Assembly (NCBI GenBank): GCA_037178675.1
Contig: JAYMGJ010000098.1
Span: forward strand, 1-64,000
From: Scleroderma bovista
Lineage: Eukaryota; Basidiomycota; Agaricomycetes; Boletales; Sclerodermataceae
Reading direction: 5' to 3'
DNA length: 64,000 nucleotides
This document shows positions 61,894-64,000 of this stretch, piece after piece. Every line of letters begins with the position of its first letter. The first letter of the stretch is position 1. A program made the position numbers and the translations under genes. The notes below the pieces were generated by a model. It saw only the letters and a program-made list of their open reading frames with translations, was not told the DNA's origin and did not search any database.

Positions 61894-64000
61894 TTAAGCA
61901 AGTTCGAGGTATCTTTCCACTGCGGCAAGATGTGAGGACAATCATGGCGAAAAACGTAATAATGTGTATATTTACCTTCCCAGTTTGTGACTGCGGAATT
62001 CCACAACATGACTTCGTGTTCTCTGGTCCCTCCGAAGTGATTAATGAATTCATCGCCAAACACCTGGCGTGCGACACTCCCGGGCCTCATCATTCTTGCA
62101 TTTGCCTCTTCCAGAGAAGTCGGTAACATGATAACCTGTCCAGAGCCAAGTGAGCACATCAACGTCAGAGGGTTGAATCACCACAAACTCACCTCTCCCT
62201 TGCGAGAAGGATCATCCACGTAAGTGCTTATTGGGGGCGTGGTAAGCTTCATCCCCTGCTCAATTCCCCTCAAGCCCAGCCTGAATATAGTACTAAGGAC
62301 GAAATAAGGATTCATGTCCGCTCCAGGCACACGGATCTCAAATCTAGTCGCTGCCGGGGGAGCAGATGGGGCAGATATAACACGAACAGCAGCGCCGCGG
62401 GAATCGTAGCCATAGGTGACAGCGTTAGGAGCCCAAAAAGCTTCACCTCCGGCCAGACGTTTGTATCCATTAATGGTGGGTACAAACTCCGAGGGCATAA
62501 ACAAGTGCAAAATTTTATCTCGCCTATGGGACTCACCATTGGCATCACTAGGCACTAGGGTATTAGCCCCGTAGTGTGTGCACTCGGTGGCCCCACTCAC
62601 CATCAGGAAGGCCGTCCAGTATACCAGCCAGGAATTGTTCCCCAATCAGGCTAAGGAACTTGGTATCCTGGAATGCTGCATCTGGTCGCCCGTTTGGGTT
62701 ATCTGTGTATGCAAACAGATTTTGTCCAGCAGCGTCCTTTAAGGAGACGTGTGTGTGCCTGTTAAGATTAGTATGTCGTCCACAGCTCGAAGGCTATCTG
62801 CCCACCCACTGCAGCCCGGAAGCTGTTCTAGAAGTAAGCACTACTATCATCGTTATCATTTCAATGTGCGTACATTTCCCCAAGGTTTTGCCATGAAGCT
62901 GGGTAACACTTTGTGCTTCATGCCGATGCTCTTCGCAAGGAACTTGTAGAGAACAGCATTATCCGCCATGCGCAGAGCATGTGTGTAGGCCAATGCTGTC
63001 TCCAAGACGCCTGGCCCAGTCTCCGTGTCTAGAGGTTATTAGGTGATGGAGCCCCATAGATTTGGCCATCACTTACGGTGGCCTTCGATATCAATTTGGA
63101 ACTTGAGACTTTCATCAAACAAATCATTGAAGTAATCCTGGTTAAGCTGTGTGCGAAGAAGAGAATATCCGTGCACTGCCCAAGGGAATTAATGAACACA
63201 CGCTGTGGCAGGAAAGACAACACCTGGCTCACTTCCTGGAGTCAGAGGTGAAAGATTTGTGAATTTCTTTTCTGCAACAGACTGGGGTGTCTCTGAAGCC
63301 ACTAGTCATAGACTATAAGCGCCGATCCACGGAGTGCTTACCCTTAAAATTAAAGAACTGTGAAAGCTGAGAAGCAGCGGTGACCTTGTGGACAGAGACA
63401 CACCTCATACTCCACGCCAGCCATGCAGCTGAAATTGTGGGCAGCAGCCTGCTCGCATGCTGTGCGAAGGACGCCGCGTGGGTCAGCGTAGAGAGGAACT
63501 TGTGTGATGGGGTGAAGGTATGAGACCAAGAAAAAAGGAACATTGTTATCCCAAGGGATCCTTCGGAATGTGGAGAGATCTATTTTGGCCAAAACATCGC
63601 GATAGCCGTTCTGTTTATTGGATATGTCCAGTTCGCGGGAATATACCATATCATGCATATCCCAGCCACTGCCAGAGATAATCGGTAAGTAGTACTCATG
63701 TGCCCATGAATGACGGATCCAACCCACAATATAACACTACAGAAACCGAATGCGCCAGTAGATACAGAACTCAAGAATTTGTCCTTGCACTGATCGTCTA
63801 AATCAGGCCCAGAAACCAGACACGACAATAGGTCCATGCTCACCATGTACTTCCCTCGGAGGACTCCATCGACTGTTCCGGAGCATTTGGCAACATGTTA
63901 GGCTATCCCATGTGAGTGATAACGCGTAACGATTCACCATCTATGCCTAGGATGGCAGGGATATAAGCTCACATGGGATGGAAACTGTCGTGTGACTGAC
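61894..64000 (-). CDS. Glutamine-synthetase-like protein (type I / FluG C-terminal type), 5' end unresolved
   Basis: The stop is at 61894 (exon end NWEVERYLELA). Going upstream the exons read NRYWE-like HFGGTREHEVMLWNSAVTNW, TRFEIRVPGADMNPYFVLST, VPTINGYKRLAGGEAFWAPN, AVTYGYDSRGAAVRV, THVSLKDAAGQNLF, CMAGVEYEFFNF (metal-binding Glu residues), IPWDNNVPFFLVSYLHPITQ and GWDMHDMVYSRELDISNKQN. The 5' part gives GIDVDGVLRGKYM, then CKDKFLSSVSTGAFGFCSV. These are motifs of the GS family found in many mushrooms beside true glutamine synthetase. They may use gamma-glutamyl substrates other than ammonia plus glutamate. Around 63930-64000 the frame needs one more intron, and the start codon is not visible; the gene may extend past the window. 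Convergent with DUF3074 (58 bp). Confidence 0.84.

Overview
This window is ordinary euchromatin of a filamentous basidiomycete, most likely an Agaricomycete. Genes are close together (27 protein-coding genes in 64 kb), lie on both strands, and almost all are cut by many short GT-AG introns of about 45-75 nt. The protein set is typically basidiomycete: a SERCA-type calcium pump, an Agaricomycete arrestin, a FluG/GlnA-like glutamine synthetase, a SPC24 kinetochore protein and paired secreted double-psi beta-barrel proteins. I saw no rRNA, tRNA, CRISPR array, transposon or integrated virus. Reading frames in single exons understate the genes, so most models here were built by joining exons by eye, using frame continuity and remembered family sequence. 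Exon borders without stated positions are approximate.

Layout, left to right. 1-8.8 kb: the 5' end of TRS120 (TRAPP II), DPM2 (dolichol-phosphate-mannose synthase subunit), and a very large protein with tandem C1 zinc fingers that may be a fungal UNC80-like protein. 9-12.3 kb: a DUF4211 nuclear protein and a degenerate protein kinase. 12.8-23.8 kb: WDR48/UAF1-type WD40 protein, CCT1 (TCP-1 alpha), CDC27 (APC3) and an acidic orphan protein. 24-31.7 kb: SRR1-like protein, TMA20/MCTS1, exportin CRM1/XPO1 and a second orphan. 32-43.5 kb: two tandem secreted DPBB proteins, SERCA, SIP5, a tiny CBP4-like mitochondrial protein and an arrestin. 43.7-53.3 kb: an SLC35F6 transporter, SHQ1, TRP2 (anthranilate synthase), mitochondrial ribosomal protein uS2m and a ribosome-associated Hsp70 of the Ssb type. 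53.4-64 kb: RFC2, the CAF-1 large subunit, SPC24, a GH18 chitinase, a DUF3074 protein and a glutamine-synthetase-like protein that runs to or past the right end.

Ten of the gene pairs are divergent and share short intergenic regions of 126-568 bp. Two are functionally suggestive. RFC2 (PCNA loader) and the CAF-1 large subunit (PCNA-bound histone chaperone) share 187 bp containing three ACGCG-type motifs. Mitochondrial uS2m and Ssb-Hsp70 share 126 bp. A recurrent structural theme is an intron placed immediately after the start codon: coding first exons of 3, 6, 11, 12 and 16 nt occur in five genes.

I found no clearly new biological system. The items most worth following are the UNC80-like C1 protein, the apparent frameshift in the chitinase, the GC-AG introns, the conserved tails of the DPBB pair and the start-proximal microexons.
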